From the NCBI GenBank assembly GCA_905202055.1, contig CAJKQK010000101.1, positions 1 to 5,469 of the forward strand: DNA of 5,469 nt. The letters run 5' to 3'. Below, in pieces: positions 5,233-5,469 of this stretch (positions are counted from its first letter, which is position 1; each line of letters opens with the position of its first letter). A program made the translations under genes and the position numbers. The notes below the pieces were generated by a model. That model did no database searches and was not told the origin of the DNA. It was given only the letters and a program-made list of their open reading frames with translations. The DNA comes from an uncultured Oxalobacter sp. (GTDB lineage Bacteria; Pseudomonadota; Gammaproteobacteria; Burkholderiales; Burkholderiaceae_D).

Positions 5233-5265
5233 CCCGGGTTTTACGGGCAATGTTCCGGGGTTTTT
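5233..5265 (+). terminator. Weak terminator-like structure after large Sel1 gene
   Basis: CCCGG at 5233-5237 can pair with CCGGG at 5255-5259, followed by G and five T residues (5261-5265). An alternative 6-bp stem, GGGCAA (5245-5250) with TTGCCC (5264-5269), competes with it. Both are much weaker than the two terminators upstream, so transcription may run on or end by another route. Confidence 0.25.
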
Positions 5266-5305
5266 GCCCATGTATTGCCGCTGGCGTTGGCTTGCCCGGA
5301 AAAGC

Positions 5306-5311
5306 AGGAGG
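5306..5311 (+). promoter_or_regulatory. Perfect Shine-Dalgarno AGGAGG without a clear gene
   Basis: AGGAGG is the best Shine-Dalgarno match noticed in the window. The ATG six nt after it (5318) opens only 14 codons. The ATG two nt after it (5314) opens 29 codons ending at 5403, but that spacing is too short. The encoded peptides show no signal sequence or known motif. It may be a leader peptide, a remnant of a lost gene, or chance in purine-rich DNA. Confidence 0.3.
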
Positions 5312-5416
5312 ATATGAATGCCGGGTTGCGGTTCGAAAGGGCAGCCGGTAACGCAGAGGTAAGAGGAAGGGTTGTCCCGGAACGGTTTTGTGATCGGGTT
5401 TAGCAACTGGCAGCGC

Positions 5417-5469
5417 TTAAAAAAACTGAAAAATTATAAAAATAACAATAAATGTAATTATAAAAAATA
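5417..5469. promoter_or_regulatory. Extremely A+T-rich edge sequence
   Basis: Only four of the last 53 bases are G or C, in sharp contrast to the G+C-rich genes to the left, and the plus strand is dominated by A. Such tracts often lie upstream of promoters or bind nucleoid proteins of the H-NS type. Here the tract may be the regulatory region of a gene beyond the window or the edge of a differently composed segment. Confidence 0.35.

Noticed and set aside
4297..5406. A 369-codon minus-strand frame opposite the large Sel1 gene
   Set aside because: It mirrors the repeated Gly/Ala/Glu codons of the sense gene. Its composition is rich in Pro, Arg and His and it has no recognisable motif.

Overview
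The window looks like part of a Gram-negative bacterial chromosome. Every complete gene reads rightward and begins with a Sec-type signal peptide. Shine-Dalgarno sites are present at most starts, and rho-independent terminators are clear. The proteins belong to repeat families common in Proteobacteria: RCC1 at the left edge, then Sel1-like repeats. I cannot name a species. A host-associated or environmental proteobacterium, perhaps a betaproteobacterium, is my guess from codon style and family content only. No rRNA, tRNA, CRISPR array, transposase or phage gene was recognised.

Layout. (1) 1-101: the last 32 codons of an RCC1-repeat (beta-propeller) protein cut by the window edge. (2) 151-492: a small, acidic, Trp-rich exported protein of unknown family. 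It lies 49 nt behind the RCC1 gene with no terminator between them. (3) 493-1424: 932 nt without a convincing gene. It contains a tight cluster of four TGACTGG/CCAGTCA heptamers, several dyads, a T-rich tract and a possible promoter. (4) 1425-2012: an exported protein with three Sel1-like repeats, closed by a strong terminator. (5) 2013-2542: 530 nt without a convincing gene. It holds a second orphan terminator, a possible promoter sharing a 14-nt motif with the previous leader, a perfect dyad, and two overlapping hairpins just before the next start. (6) 2543-3088: a second exported three-repeat Sel1-like protein, also closed by a strong terminator. (7) about 3337-5232: a large exported protein with about eleven Sel1-like repeats in three blocks, with paired cysteines at both ends of the mature chain. 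(8) 5233-5469: a gene-free tail with one near-perfect Shine-Dalgarno site in front of very short frames. It ends in a stretch of about 92% A+T that may be the promoter region of the next gene.

How it may work together: three paralogous periplasmic or secreted Sel1-like scaffold proteins of different sizes sit in tandem behind an RCC1-repeat protein. Sel1-like repeats are alpha-helical hairpins (TPR-like solenoids) that bind partners, and RCC1 repeats form beta-propellers that also bind partners. The locus therefore reads as a set of exported protein-interaction modules with no recognisable enzyme. The terminators between the Sel1 genes suggest separate transcription units rather than one operon. 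The partner and process cannot be deduced from this sequence.
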